From contig NZ_JAFCJT010000029.1 in NCBI RefSeq assembly GCF_018130785.1, positions 18,083-82,082 on the forward strand: 64,000 nt of DNA. The letters are read 5' to 3'. This stretch comes from Bradyrhizobium liaoningense (GTDB taxonomy: Bacteria; Pseudomonadota; Alphaproteobacteria; Rhizobiales; Xanthobacteraceae). Below the pieces are notes generated by a model. It was given only the letters and a program-made list of their open reading frames with translations. It was not told the DNA's origin and ran no database searches. This document shows positions 53,893 to 61,861 of the stretch, piece by piece (positions within the stretch are counted from its first letter, which is position 1; every line of letters begins with the position of its first letter). The translations under genes and the position numbers were made by a program.

Positions 53893-54180
53893 ATGGAGCA
53901 GATTTTGATAAACCTTGTTGCAGGAGCGCTTGGCGGCGCTGGCGCAGGCAAGTCATCGCCGACATTTGATCTTGGGACCGCTGGTAACATCATTTCTGGT
54001 CTGGTCGGAGGCGGGGTTCTCGGGCAGGTCGTGACGTTGTTAATGCCATCGGTCGTAGCCGCAGCCCAGTCGGGTAATCTGACTGTCGGCGGCGTTATCT
54101 CGCAAGTAGTTGCCGGTGGCGCTGGCGGAGCCATACTCACTGCGCTCATTGGTGCAATCAAGAACAAAGCTGCTGCCTGA
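53893..54180 (+). CDS. Gly/Ala-rich hydrophobic protein inserted between the SRAP halves
   Basis: 95 residues with CACAGGAGATCGAA before the ATG: MEQILINLVAGALGGAGAGK, LGTAGNIISGLVGGGVLGQV, VTLLMPSVVAAAQSGNLTVG, VISQVVAGGAGGAILTALIG. Such glycine-zipper-like helices suggest membrane insertion or self-assembly. It is oriented against the SRAP gene and seems to have arrived with the DNA that splits it. I recall similar proteins in Bradyrhizobium. Confidence 0.7.
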   Translation: MEQILINLVAGALGGAGAGKSSPTFDLGTAGNIISGLVGGGVLGQVVTLLMPSVVAAAQSGNLTVGGVISQVVAGGAGGAILTALIGAIKNKAAA

Positions 54181-54184
54181 CGGT

Positions 54185-54387
54185 CAGTGTCCCGGATTGC
54201 GGTGGTGGCGGATGCCCCAGCGCATCATGCTCAACTTGCGCCCGGTGTCGGTGTTGCGGATCACCGGAGCCGGATAATCTGGAAACACGCCCGGCATCGG
54301 CGCAAGGTTGCCGACATAGCGGTTGACGAGGCGAAATAGGTTGATGATCACGGCTTGGTTGGTCGTGATGCTGTAGAGGTTGCACAT
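54185..54387 (-). pseudogene. SRAP (YedK-like) protein, N-terminal piece
   Basis: Starts at the ATG at 54387 with MCNLYSITTNQAVIINLFRL, keeping the Cys2 nucleophile that crosslinks abasic DNA, then APMPGVFPDYPAPVIRN and LSMMRWGI. Near 54200 a one-base loss shifts the reading from PPPP to HHRNPGH. The body of the protein resumes only at 53610. It follows 54404-54757 on the same strand. Confidence 0.85.
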
Positions 54388-54403
54388 CAGGTGCCGATGA
54401 TCG

Positions 54404-54757
54404 CTATTCCGCAGCAGGTTCAGCGAGTGCAAGGGTGAGGAAGGTGTCGGCAATATCGCGTCGATAAAGCCACTTCGCGCCCCCGTCCTGCCAATCGCTG
54501 GTGAGCCAGCCGTACGAGCCTGTCACACTGCTGAGGCCAGTCGGCATGATCAATGCTCTGTTTGGGTCTGTTCGATCATAGGTCGAGACATCGTTCATGC
54601 CGTCGACGTAAGGCACGGTAAACATCTCTAGAGGCGCTTCCAGCTTGCGTTCCCGGCGAAGCTCGAATTTGTCGAGGGGGACGCGGACCAACTCCAAATC
54701 GTGCAAGAGAAGGTCGAGGTCGGACACGGGGAAAACCCTTACGACATCATCTTGCAT
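54404..54757 (-). CDS. Hypothetical protein
   Basis: 117 residues: MQDDVVRVFPVSDLDLLLHD, LELVRVPLDKFELRRERKLE, GLSSVTGSYGWLTSDWQDGG, AKWLYRRDIADTFLTLALAE. Its start overlaps the end of the gene before it by 19 bases, a translational-coupling arrangement. Family unknown. Confidence 0.55.
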   Translation of the reverse strand: MQDDVVRVFPVSDLDLLLHDLELVRVPLDKFELRRERKLEAPLEMFTVPYVDGMNDVSTYDRTDPNRALIMPTGLSSVTGSYGWLTSDWQDGGAKWLYRRDIADTFLTLALAEPAAE

Positions 54758-55071
54758 TTTCGCTGTTCGCGATCACGTAGCGCTCGGACCACGGCATATA
54801 TTCCGCCGATGAAGGCCGCAGATAGCAGTGCTAGATTGTTTGCATGTAAATCAGGCGTGCCGCTCGCGAGGCGCTCTCGCTCCTCATCTTCGAGTGCTCG
54901 CGAAAGAACGTCGATGCGTCCCATGTCCTGCACTTTCTTGGAAGCCATCGTGCCGATCATAGCGCTTTCGACCCTGTACGACGCGGTGGTCCACTTGTTG
55001 GCAAACGACGGATAATTGGCATTCGCCATCGCAAAGGCCGCTTGGAGGAGTTGAGATACGCTCATCTGCAT
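54739..55071 (-). CDS. Hypothetical protein with a C-terminal membrane helix
   Basis: 110 residues behind GGGAGAACGATAAACG. A helical soluble part (AFAMANANYPSFANKWTTAS, ALEDEERERLASGTPDLHAN) is followed by one helix, LALLSAAFIGGIYAVVRALR, and a basic tail. It sits three bases after the gene at 55075-55488, so the three genes probably form one operon reading into the SRAP remnant. Confidence 0.6.
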   Translation of the reverse strand: MQMSVSQLLQAAFAMANANYPSFANKWTTASYRVESAMIGTMASKKVQDMGRIDVLSRALEDEERERLASGTPDLHANNLALLSAAFIGGIYAVVRALRDREQRKCKMMS

Positions 55072-55074
55072 CGT

Positions 55075-55488
55075 TTATCGTTCTCCCGGCCACCACGTTG
55101 ACGGTGGATTAATCGCGCTGATCTTCGTCGCCCGCAGCGCCACCAGATGGCTGCGCTTGTACGGATAGCCCCGAACCTGCGAGCAATCCTTGCAGCGCAT
55201 GTACCGCTCCAACTCATGGACCGGCGTTGCCTTCGGTCGCCGCACGATGTCGAGGGCGACCGTCTGGTTGGTGTCGCAGCCAAGGCAACGCACTTCGAGG
55301 TAGCGGTAACCGGCATTGAGCGCATCGCCGAGCGTGGGCGACGGTTGCGCTGGCCCCTGGAAACCGAGCATGCGCGCGTTCCACGCCGCGACGGCGAGCC
55401 GATCGGCCTGCTTGCGCGCTTCCGCCGCCTGCTCGGCCGCTGCCCGGACTGACGCGCCGTAGATGGTTTCTCGTGACTTGGTGCCCAT
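55075..55488 (-). CDS. Conserved hypothetical protein with four-Cys site
   Basis: 137 residues from the ATG at 55488. AAEQAAEARKQADRLAVAAW is a helix; then FQGPAQPSPTLGDALNAGYR, YLEVRCLGCDTNQTVALDIV and YMRCKDCSQVRGYPYKRSHL give CxxC...CxxC, a likely zinc ribbon. I recall the C-terminal part as common in Bradyrhizobium. Its role is unknown. Confidence 0.72.
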   Translation of the reverse strand: MGTKSRETIYGASVRAAAEQAAEARKQADRLAVAAWNARMLGFQGPAQPSPTLGDALNAGYRYLEVRCLGCDTNQTVALDIVRRPKATPVHELERYMRCKDCSQVRGYPYKRSHLVALRATKISAINPPSTWWPGER

Positions 55489-55735
55489 GGGTGGAGCATC
55501 GCCCGGAGGTCCGGCATTCCGCAAGTCGCTACCGCTTGCGGTGGATAGCGCTCCGGGCACAACCGGACGGTCAAGGGGCAGCCCGACACGGAAAAGGCGG
55601 TGCGAAAGCGGGACCGGGTTTTAACGGGTATTCGCGGTGCCAAGCTCTATGAGACCATCCGCCGCGAGACCCTGCGGGTGCAGACCCCAGACGCGGGCGG
55701 ATGCCCGCAAGCGCATTGAGCGACAGGAGCAAGCA

Positions 55736-56083
55736 ATGCGATTTCATGGACTGACCATAGACGAAGAACGACAATTCGATGACCTCAGGCTGAAGCTGAA
55801 AAGGGCGCGCGAGGCGGCGATCGGCCCCGCTGCCGCCTACGATGCGGCGCTCGCCGAAATGCGCGAGTTTGTTGAGAACGCCCACTTCAAGGCTGAGGAG
55901 TTCCTCGGCGAAAGATACAGGGTGAGCGATGTGACGGTGCGGACCACCGACCATAAGGTGGCCGTCCAGAAATACGAAAGCGCATGGTACGAGCCCACGA
56001 ATGGTAATCTGCTCGCCACCAACTTCGTGGCGGTTACGCAGGCGCACATCGACTTGATCGAGGACTTGCCGGTGAAGCCATGA
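55736..56083 (+). CDS. Hypothetical protein
   Basis: 115 residues with GACAGGAGCAAGC before the ATG. MRFHGLTIDEERQFDDLRLK, LKRAREAAIGPAAAYDAALA, EMREFVENAHFKAEEFLGER, then a beta-rich end (YRVSDVTVRTTDHKVAVQKY). Upstream on the same strand GHNRTVKGQPDTEKAV...IRRETL reads like the end of another frame without a start. Unknown family. Confidence 0.55.
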   Translation: MRFHGLTIDEERQFDDLRLKLKRAREAAIGPAAAYDAALAEMREFVENAHFKAEEFLGERYRVSDVTVRTTDHKVAVQKYESAWYEPTNGNLLATNFVAVTQAHIDLIEDLPVKP

Positions 56084-56480
56084 TCCCGCAAGCCTTGAAG
56101 GCGGCTCGCCATCACTCGATCTTATCCCGCGCGAAGCGAATTTGGTACCTATCCGCAACGCAATTCCGAAAACGCGGGGTCCAAATATATTGAAAGGGTG
56201 CCGTTGCGCGGTCCCCCCATCCGCCTATGCCCTTCAAAGGACCCCAGCTCCAGAAATCTCAGGAGATGTCTCTAGCGGCGGGCCGCGGCGGGCATCATGT
56301 CTTCACCGCGATGTACTGCGATGCGATGTCAGCTTTTGAGGCAGAAGCAGACACGTGCTGATCAACCCGGCGTTTCGCCTTTTGACCCGCAACGGACACC
56401 TGACAGCCATCGCCCGAAGTCACCTTATGAACCTAAAACCGACATGCACCTTCAATAGAGCGCATTGCAGAGAGCTTAAG
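56084..56480. other. Stretch without a gene
   Basis: No frame with a ribosome-binding site or protein character; the sequence is less GC-rich than the neighbours. Nothing else seen. Confidence 0.35.
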
Positions 56481-57638
56481 TCACGCAGCAGTTAGGGCTG
56501 CGAATGAGCAGTCAAAACGGTATCGAAAGCCGCTTTGCTGGTAATCCAAAGTTGGCTCGCACTTAAGCTCGCTACCAATCACGTATGTAATAATGACCGA
56601 ACCAAAGCCCGGCTTTCTCGGTGGCTCGACAGAAGGGCCGTCGATCTCCACCCAATCCAGAAAGAATTGATCGTTCGTAATGCCCCACGCGATTTCAACG
56701 CGACCAGTTGGCACAGAAAGAGCGCCATACTTGGCGGCGTTCGTCGCTAGTTCATGAACTACCAGTGCAAGCGTTTGCGCCTTCTTGGCGGGAACCGAGA
56801 TCGCAGGTCCCCGCACGTTGATGCGCTCGCCGTGGGATTGAAGCTCTGCGGTGACGATGTTCCTCAGGTGGACGCTTTCGGCTGACTCCTCGGTCAATGT
56901 GCTGTAAGTGTTTGATAAAGCGCCGAGGCGTCCGATGAAGACCTCGCGGGCCTCGTCAAGCGTACGCTCGCCGCTTAGTGAGCGTCGCGCGATGGACTGG
57001 ATAACTTGGAGGAGATTTTTCCCGCGATGCGCTAGCTCCCGCATGAGCAGAGTCTGACGTTGCTCGTGGTCATGCAATGCTCTGGCTGCCACGCTGCGTT
57101 CAACATGACGACCCGCAAGCTCTGCGCACAGGTCCAGCCCAGCAAGTTCGCGGTCGTCTGGCTCATGCTCTTCAAGCCAATAGACAGAAATCATCGCGAG
57201 CACATTGCCAGCTTTGTCCAGAATGGGAGTGGAGACGGCCCCCACCGCACCGTACGAGCGGAGAGCAGCAGCGATTTCGGTGAAATCACGATCTTTACGA
57301 AGGTCACGAACAGCTACACGGGCGCGGCGATTTAGTGCAACCGCACAAACGGAACAGTCTTTAAGAGTAACAATAGCAAACTGGTCGAGAATGCTCGGAC
57401 CGAATCCTATCTGGCCGATCATTTCCAGTTGGCCGTCAGCATTCAGCAACTGCACCGAGCCGAGACTGGCATCAACCAACAGCGCTGCCGTCCTCAGCAC
57501 ATCCATGAGACCTTCAGACAACGTTGAGGCCTCACCAAGCCGAAGGCCCAGACCATGAATTTGCCTGAGGTCTTCAATTTCGGCCGTTAGCTGCTGTTCG
57601 GTCTCGGAGAGATAGGGCGACTCCAAGGCGAGGGACAT
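56481..57638 (-). CDS. GAF-HWE sensor histidine kinase
   Basis: 385 residues. The N-terminal half is a GAF domain (LMDVLRTAALLVDASLGSVQ...TPILDKAGNVLAMISVYWLE). The kinase core is of the HWE/HisKA_2 type: MRELAHRGKNLLQVIQSIAR with the phospho-acceptor His, HELATNAAKYGALS as N box, the Trp-x-Glu element IDWVEIDGPSV (as LDWVEIDGP) and GFGSVII. HWE kinases are typical of Rhizobiales and often govern general stress or light responses. No membrane helix. Confidence 0.9.
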   Translation of the reverse strand: MSLALESPYLSETEQQLTAEIEDLRQIHGLGLRLGEASTLSEGLMDVLRTAALLVDASLGSVQLLNADGQLEMIGQIGFGPSILDQFAIVTLKDCSVCAVALNRRARVAVRDLRKDRDFTEIAAALRSYGAVGAVSTPILDKAGNVLAMISVYWLEEHEPDDRELAGLDLCAELAGRHVERSVAARALHDHEQRQTLLMRELAHRGKNLLQVIQSIARRSLSGERTLDEAREVFIGRLGALSNTYSTLTEESAESVHLRNIVTAELQSHGERINVRGPAISVPAKKAQTLALVVHELATNAAKYGALSVPTGRVEIAWGITNDQFFLDWVEIDGPSVEPPRKPGFGSVIITYVIGSELKCEPTLDYQQSGFRYRFDCSFAALTAA

Positions 57639-57887
57639 TTCGGCGCTCCGCGTTACAGGCGAGAGTCAGATGTCTCTCAGCCATCGACCCCTTGCAGGCA
57701 TAAGAGCCAACGCCGATGACGATCCCATAATGCAACAAGCGCCCCCAAGGGGTCAAAGGCATTATTGCTCTGCAAAACGTTCAAAACGTCCTTTTGGGCC
57801 TCTGGCTGACTCGTTTGCGCCCTGGTCGAATTTCGATCTCCCCTAATTTTTTATTGGAACAATCGCAACTGTTCCCGCTCCGGAACG

Positions 57888-58118
57888 TTGATCGACGGGC
57901 AGCGAGAGCACCGCCATACGTCAGAGCGTCGCAGAGTTAAGCAGGTCCGGTCGCTTGAAGAACGCTTAGCCGAAGAAGCCCGACGCCTTCGCGAAGAGGC
58001 CGAACTACTACCTCACGGCCCTGTACGCGACGCAACCCTTCGCAGGGCTCGCCAAGCCGAGACCGGTTCTCACATGAGCGAATGGCTGAGGTCTCCGAGC
58101 TTGCAGGCGCCCGACTAG
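57888..58118 (+). CDS. Small PPGP-family protein
   Basis: Up to 76 residues from a TTG; the start is uncertain. A long helix SLEERLAEEARRLREEAELL ends in PHGPVRDATLRRARQAETG, then SHMSEWLRSPSLQAPD. It shares the P-x-GP, RxA-x-E and WL-x-SP-LQ-P pattern with 60607-60807 and the broken copy 24733-24924. Unknown function; possibly forms coiled-coil dimers. Confidence 0.55.
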   Translation: MIDGQREHRHTSERRRVKQVRSLEERLAEEARRLREEAELLPHGPVRDATLRRARQAETGSHMSEWLRSPSLQAPD

Positions 58119-58357
58119 GCGCGGCATAGCAGGGGCTGCCGTATCAAGTCCGACTGGACTCATTCATTGCGGTCACCCCGGGCCCAGTGGCGGCCGTGAA
58201 GCTATTTGACGACCTGTCAGCGGACTACCAGGCCAGGTCTCAGTCCACGACATGGCAACGAGATCAAAATCGAAGCGCTGAGGCAGGCGGTCCAAGACAA
58301 TTTCCCGTAGGACACCGGGACATAGCAACCTTATGCGCTCGCCCGTGTCTAACCTAA

Positions 58358-58504
58358 ATGAACCCTCCTACTAAGCCAGATCTGGAAGCCAGGCTCGTTC
58401 GGTATCGAGAGCTGACGCATCAGTATTTCGACCCCGTCTCGGTCGAGAACATGCGTCTCGCGATGGCAGAGCTGGAGCAGCAAATTCGCGACTACAAAGA
58501 ATAA
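58358..58504 (+). CDS. Small helical protein
   Basis: 48 residues: MNPPTKPDLEARLVRYRELT, HQYFDPVSVENMRLAMAELE, QQIRDYKE. Amphipathic helices throughout. No ribosome-binding site is obvious, but the composition is clearly protein-like. Confidence 0.5.
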   Translation: MNPPTKPDLEARLVRYRELTHQYFDPVSVENMRLAMAELEQQIRDYKE

Positions 58505-58587
58505 GCAGCCTGAGCTGGCACGAAGTGCTTAGACAGCCGGGGGAGGACGAAGCACCGTAGTTCATCTCTAGATTGTGGAGGTGGACC

Positions 58588-58674
58588 ATGATCGAACGGC
58601 TGATGCAGGCGGCCATCGTGGCGACCGGTGCTTTGAACGCAGCACTTATGGTCTGGCTGATCCTATCGTTTTAA
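58588..58674 (+). CDS. 28-residue single-helix membrane protein
   Basis: GTGGAGGTGGACC right before the ATG. MIERLMQAAIVATGALNAAL and MVWLILSF. The end LILSF is the same as in the gene at 31898-31987. A hydrophobic helix with one positive residue near the start. Confidence 0.6.
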   Translation: MIERLMQAAIVATGALNAALMVWLILSF

Positions 58675-58727
58675 TCCGCTAGCAACCAATCGCAAATGGG
58701 AACATTGTTCTGGCATCACCGACCTAG

Positions 58728-59224
58728 ACCATCAGGCCTTCGAGGCCCATGCGGCAGGCTGCGCCGAACAGGTCAGGGCCAATGGCGCCTGCTTTGAACG
58801 GCGCGACGAACATGCCGTCAGGCCGGCCGGCAGCAGCCGCGCCAGATTGGCCTTCCGCTTCGTCAATGGCAGCTGGCGCAGGTCCTCGCCGCCAAGCGCG
58901 AGGATGTCGAGCGCATAGAGCTGCACCTCGTGATCGTGCTTATGCGAGCGCAGGGCGTTGAAGTCCAATGCGCCGTCGACGCCGAGCACCACGGGCCTCG
59001 CCGTCGATGACGAATTGCTGCTCGCGATTCTTTAGCGCTGCCTCGACGATCCAGGGGAAACGCCTGGTCCAGTCGCGGCCGTTGCGGGTGAAGAGCCGCC
59101 CGGTCTTGCCGCTGCGCTCGACGCGCAGGCGATAACCGTCATATTTGATTTCGTGGATCCAGTCGGGGCCGGTCGGCACCACCTTGGCGGCCGTGAGCAG
59201 ACAGAACTCAAACGCTTTCGACAT
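58728..59224 (-). pseudogene. ATP-dependent DNA ligase fragment, copy 2
   Basis: From the ATG at 59224: MSKAFEFCLLTAAKVVPTGP, HEIKYDGYRLRVERSGKT (adenylation Lys), GRDWTRRFPWIVEAALKNRE, VIDGEA. An extra G near 58993 shifts the frame; VVLGVDGALDFNALRSHKHD and LYALDILALGGEDL follow in the other frame. A second shift near 58830 precedes DGMFVAPFKAGAIGPDLFGA and an early stop. The oligonucleotide-binding domain is missing. A LigD-like ligase of which only the adenylation part survives. Confidence 0.85.
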
Positions 59225-59470
59225 AGTCGAGAGATAGGCGCGGTTTCATGGATTGCGAATCCGTAGTGGCGGCGGGTGTAAAAAAAACACGCGCAGCGTG
59301 CTGTTCGCCGGAGGCTACGAAACCGGATGGACTGGATCGCTTATATGGTTGTCGGGCTGTTGCTGCTCTTTGTGGCAGGTAAGTTGTCTTGGAAATGGCT
59401 CAACCGAGGGATCTGGCGGAGCTAACGTTTCGGAACGACGTCAGTGCCGCCATCCGTCCTTGTCGACCTC
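58766..59470 (+). repeat. 705-bp repeat, copy 2 (direct, with 25071-25760)
   Basis: Counterpart of 25071-25760. Here it is continuous with the complete module genes B and A, so this copy looks closer to the original arrangement. Confidence 0.92.
59327..59425 (+). CDS. 32-residue membrane protein, copy 2
   Basis: MDWIAYMVVGLLLLFVAGKL then SWKWLNRGIWRS; one residue differs from the copy at 25619 (Ser for Phe). An eight-A run upstream shifts any longer frame, showing that the start is this ATG. It is divergent from the ligase start at 59224 and its end overlaps the convergent gene B by four bases. Confidence 0.6.
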   Translation: MDWIAYMVVGLLLLFVAGKLSWKWLNRGIWRS

Positions 59471-59679
59471 CACTTGAAATCCTTTCGGCATGCGCGGCAC
59501 TTCACCTCGCCAGCAACGTTACAGGCCGGGCAGGGGGCACCAGCGCCGTCACAGGTGCAGGCACGCGGGCCATCCCATGGGCGGTCCGGATGGTTCTCGC
59601 AAACCCAGCCTAGATCGTCACAGTTGACGCACGTCGCGGTCATTGCGCCTGCGGCCAAAGGCTTTTTCTCGCTGGGCAT
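59422..59679 (-). pseudogene. Small cysteine-rich protein, copy 2 (module gene B), shifted end
   Basis: CVNCDDLGWVCENHPDRPWD and RACTCDGAGAPCPACNVAG match copy 1 at 44490-44729. After NVAGE one base is lost and the reading becomes VKCRACRKDFKW; in the shifted frame the expected end PRMPKGFQVEVDKDGWRH is present. The cysteine part would still be made. ATG at 59679 overlaps the stop of gene A. Confidence 0.7.
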
Positions 59680-60041
59680 CAGACGATCCCGCGCAATGGT
59701 AGCATTAGCTGCATGTCGAAGCGCCTTGTGGCATTGGCGGCGATGAAGTCTTGCAGAGCAGACGAGACCTCAGCGTCGGTGTCGGCTGCGCGCTGGGCCA
59801 GCGCGTCGGCGACCTCGGAAGTCGCATCCCGCGACCAACCCTCGATGGCATTGAAGGATACAATTCGGACCGGATAGGCGTACTGGTCTGACAGGAGATT
59901 TTGCAGGACGGTCTCGAGGTCGGCGTCAGCCTCATCCGTCTCGCGCCAGGCGCGGCCGGCGCGCGCGCGGAAGTCTTCGAGCACCAGATAGATGTCGCGG
60001 TCGAGGCGGTCAGCGGGCACGATCGACGGCGAGGAACGCAT
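59679..60041 (-). CDS. Conserved hypothetical protein (module gene A)
   Basis: 120 residues: LDRDIYLVLEDFRARAGRAW, RETDEADADLETVLQNLLSD, YPVRIVSFNAIEGWSRDATS, SALQDFIAANATRRFDMQLM. Mixed alpha/beta, acidic. The 3' end is repeated in truncated form at 44729-44935, always followed by gene B, so A and B form a fixed pair. I recall similar proteins in Rhizobiales; function unknown. Confidence 0.7.
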   Translation of the reverse strand: MRSSPSIVPADRLDRDIYLVLEDFRARAGRAWRETDEADADLETVLQNLLSDQYAYPVRIVSFNAIEGWSRDATSEVADALAQRAADTDAEVSSALQDFIAANATRRFDMQLMLPLRGIV

Positions 60042-60400
60042 ACGCGACTCCGATACGACAAGGCGGAGAGACGGCCCCGGCTGCAGGGGGGCAAGGGGGT
60101 AGGCCGGGGCCGCTCCGCCAGCTCTGGCAGCAAGCCAGCGACGACTCTAATATTTGTCTTCCCTTGTGGTTCCTTGAACCAGTCGACTCGAGAAAAAGGT
60201 ACCGGCCCGCTTCCGGGAAACTTCGGTAGTGGGCGCCGGTGACCCCTGCACGCCTGCCAGCAGCCCAGGGCGCCGCGCTTGTTGTCCTTCCCATCAGCAC
60301 GATTCACAAATGTTGTTGACTGGACCGAGGTGATCGGGAAAACTATGCAAAACCGGGGAGGCTGGAACATTTCATTTCGAAAAATTTGAAACCCGGAAGA

Positions 60401-60433
60401 GAGGGCCGCTGTATCGAAGCAGCGGCCCTTTGC
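60401..60433 (+). terminator. Terminator-like hairpin
   Basis: AGGGCCGCTG, loop TATCGAAG, CAGCGGCCCTTT: a perfect ten-base stem with a T end. Usable in both directions; on the plus strand no gene precedes it closely. Confidence 0.7.
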
Positions 60434-60606
60434 TGTGTGCCTCGGCGATTAGGTTCCTGCCAGTTCAGTTGTGTGCACTATTGGACAGAACTCGACGGGC
60501 TGTGCGTACGTTAATATGTCATCACAAAACGGACCGTGGCTTTTATCTGTGATGAGATCGCCCATCACAGCGCTCCCGCCTTCCTCTCAATGGAAAGGAG
60601 CGCGCC

Positions 60607-60807
60607 ATGTTCAAGCGGCGGCGTTTCAAGCAACAGGTAACCCTTCAAGATCGGCTGGCAGCCTGGTCAAAGAAGGTCGAAGAGCAAGCCGCCAAGCTTC
60701 CACCAGGTCCGGAGCGAGAGGCCCTTATCAAAAAGGCCCGCCAAGCCGACGTGGCAAACCATCTGGACGATTGGGTCAAATCCCCCGGCCTTCAGTCGCC
60801 CAAGTGA
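60607..60807 (+). CDS. Small PPGP-family protein
   Basis: 66 residues behind GAAAGGAGCGCGCC. MFKRRRFKQQVTLQDRLAAW, KKVEEQAAKLPPGPEREALI, KKARQADVANHLDDWVKSPG, LQSPK. The only fully intact, well-started member of the three in this window. A basic N-terminus and a helical body. Its stop overlaps the next gene's GTG (GTGA). Confidence 0.68.
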   Translation: MFKRRRFKQQVTLQDRLAAWSKKVEEQAAKLPPGPEREALIKKARQADVANHLDDWVKSPGLQSPK

Positions 60808-60926
60808 AGACAGTGATTCAAGACCGTCAAGTCGAGGACTACGCGTTCCGCGCTCGCGTTTGCCTTGTCATCGCCGCCGTGGGCTTAGTGATCTTCCTCG
60901 CTGGGCTGCTCATGAGCGTTGTTTGA
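60804..60926 (+). CDS. 40-residue membrane protein
   Basis: GTG start overlapping the previous stop. MKTVIQDRQVEDYAFRARVC, LVIAAVGLVIFLAGLLMSVV: twenty polar residues, then one helix running to the end. Translationally coupled to the PPGP protein, which suggests that the two act together. Confidence 0.6.
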   Translation: MKTVIQDRQVEDYAFRARVCLVIAAVGLVIFLAGLLMSVV

Positions 60927-60939
60927 GCTAGATCAAACT

Positions 60940-61104
60940 ATGCCCACTTCAAGGGCAGACCATCCGGCGATGCCGGAGCCCAACCAACCAACTAATGGTA
61001 AGGACGCCAAGCCGTCGAGCTTGGATGAGGCTCGCCGCATCATCGAGGAATATGCGGCAGCGCTTCGAGAGATCATCCGCAAGCTCGCACGCAAGATGAA
61101 CTAA
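60940..61104 (+). CDS. Small helical protein
   Basis: 54 residues: MPTSRADHPAMPEPNQPTNG, KDAKPSSLDEARRIIEEYAA, ALREIIRKLARKMN. A disordered start and a strongly amphipathic, basic helix; the block DEARRIIEEYA-xLREIIxKL is one I recall from other Bradyrhizobium. Third gene after 60607 and 60804, with a terminator at 61103. Confidence 0.62.
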   Translation: MPTSRADHPAMPEPNQPTNGKDAKPSSLDEARRIIEEYAAALREIIRKLARKMN

Positions 61105-61129
61105 GGCCGCCTCAGTTGGCGGCCTGTTT
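61103..61129 (+). terminator. Terminator hairpin, shared motif copy 3
   Basis: AAGGCCGCC, TCAGTT, GGCGGCCTGTTT, overlapping the stop codon TAA of the small helical protein. Confidence 0.82.
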
Positions 61130-61237
61130 CAGCTAAGCCGTGAACCCACAATCTGAAGAAGACCGCAATCAGGGTTGAAGCTGCACGAATGGCTTGGGCC
61201 AACTCGCAATAATTGCGCAAAGATTCATTCCCAGAAA

Positions 61238-61567
61238 ATGGATCAATTGAAAATGCCTAGCGAAGAAAACGATAGCGAGGGGTCCAAAGCGACCAGAAAC
61301 GCTGCGCATCGATACGGCGGCTTCACGGCAAACATGCAGGCGTACCAAGCAAAGCTTCTTGAGATAGCTCAGGCCAACGTGCAATTTGCTTTTGATCTCG
61401 GCCTGAGACTTGGGACGATCAGGTCACCAGCTGAATTTTTCGCCGTCATTACGGAGTTTACACACAGACGGGTCGATATGTTCTGGCACCATTCGAAAGA
61501 ATTGGCGGCATATCCGTTCTTGCGCATCAAGCCGCCCCGAGAGCTCACAGCTCTGCCGGGAGGATAA
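61238..61567 (+). CDS. Phasin-like protein
   Basis: 109 residues from the ATG at 61238; the ATG five codons later is an alternative. MQAYQAKLLEIAQANVQFAF, DLGLRLGTIRSPAEFFAVIT and FTHRRVDMFWHHSKELA have the phasin pattern (helix with QAN-x-AF, L-x-x-x-SP-EF-x-x-x-x-E/F-x-x-x-x-x). Phasins coat polyhydroxyalkanoate granules; distant members do other things. Confidence 0.7.
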   Translation: MDQLKMPSEENDSEGSKATRNAAHRYGGFTANMQAYQAKLLEIAQANVQFAFDLGLRLGTIRSPAEFFAVITEFTHRRVDMFWHHSKELAAYPFLRIKPPRELTALPGG

Positions 61568-61741
61568 CTGCAAGCCGTACACCGCTGCGGCAAAGGATGG
61601 ACGCAAACGCGGATCACGCACGCGCCGATCATGGTTGCTTGCTTTCGGCTGGGGAGTGCGGCTCACAACGAGGGAGCGGAATCAGCAACCCTTAGCGGGC
61701 TCGGTGCGAGGGACCCGCGATCAGGAATGTAGGTGGACACC

Positions 61742-61821
61742 ATGTCCACAACTGAAGCCGTTCTGCTGATGGTTTTGGCGGGACCTGTTGTCTGATTCTC
61801 GGCAACATCGCGTTCAGGTGA
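61742..61821 (+). pseudogene. Tiny membrane protein gene, shifted by one base
   Basis: ATG behind TAGGTGGACACC. MSTTEAVLLMVLAGPVV then a stop; one base more would continue CLILGNIAFR and TGA, giving a 27-residue helix like the others in this window. Confidence 0.35.
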
Positions 61822-61861
61822 CAGCGGAGCGAAAGAATCAGCCTATCGGCGTCTTTGCCGA

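Noticed and set aside
59422..60041. Toxin-antitoxin pair
   Set aside because: The overlap and size would fit, but neither protein resembles a known toxin or antitoxin, and the Cys-rich protein looks like a zinc-binding adaptor.
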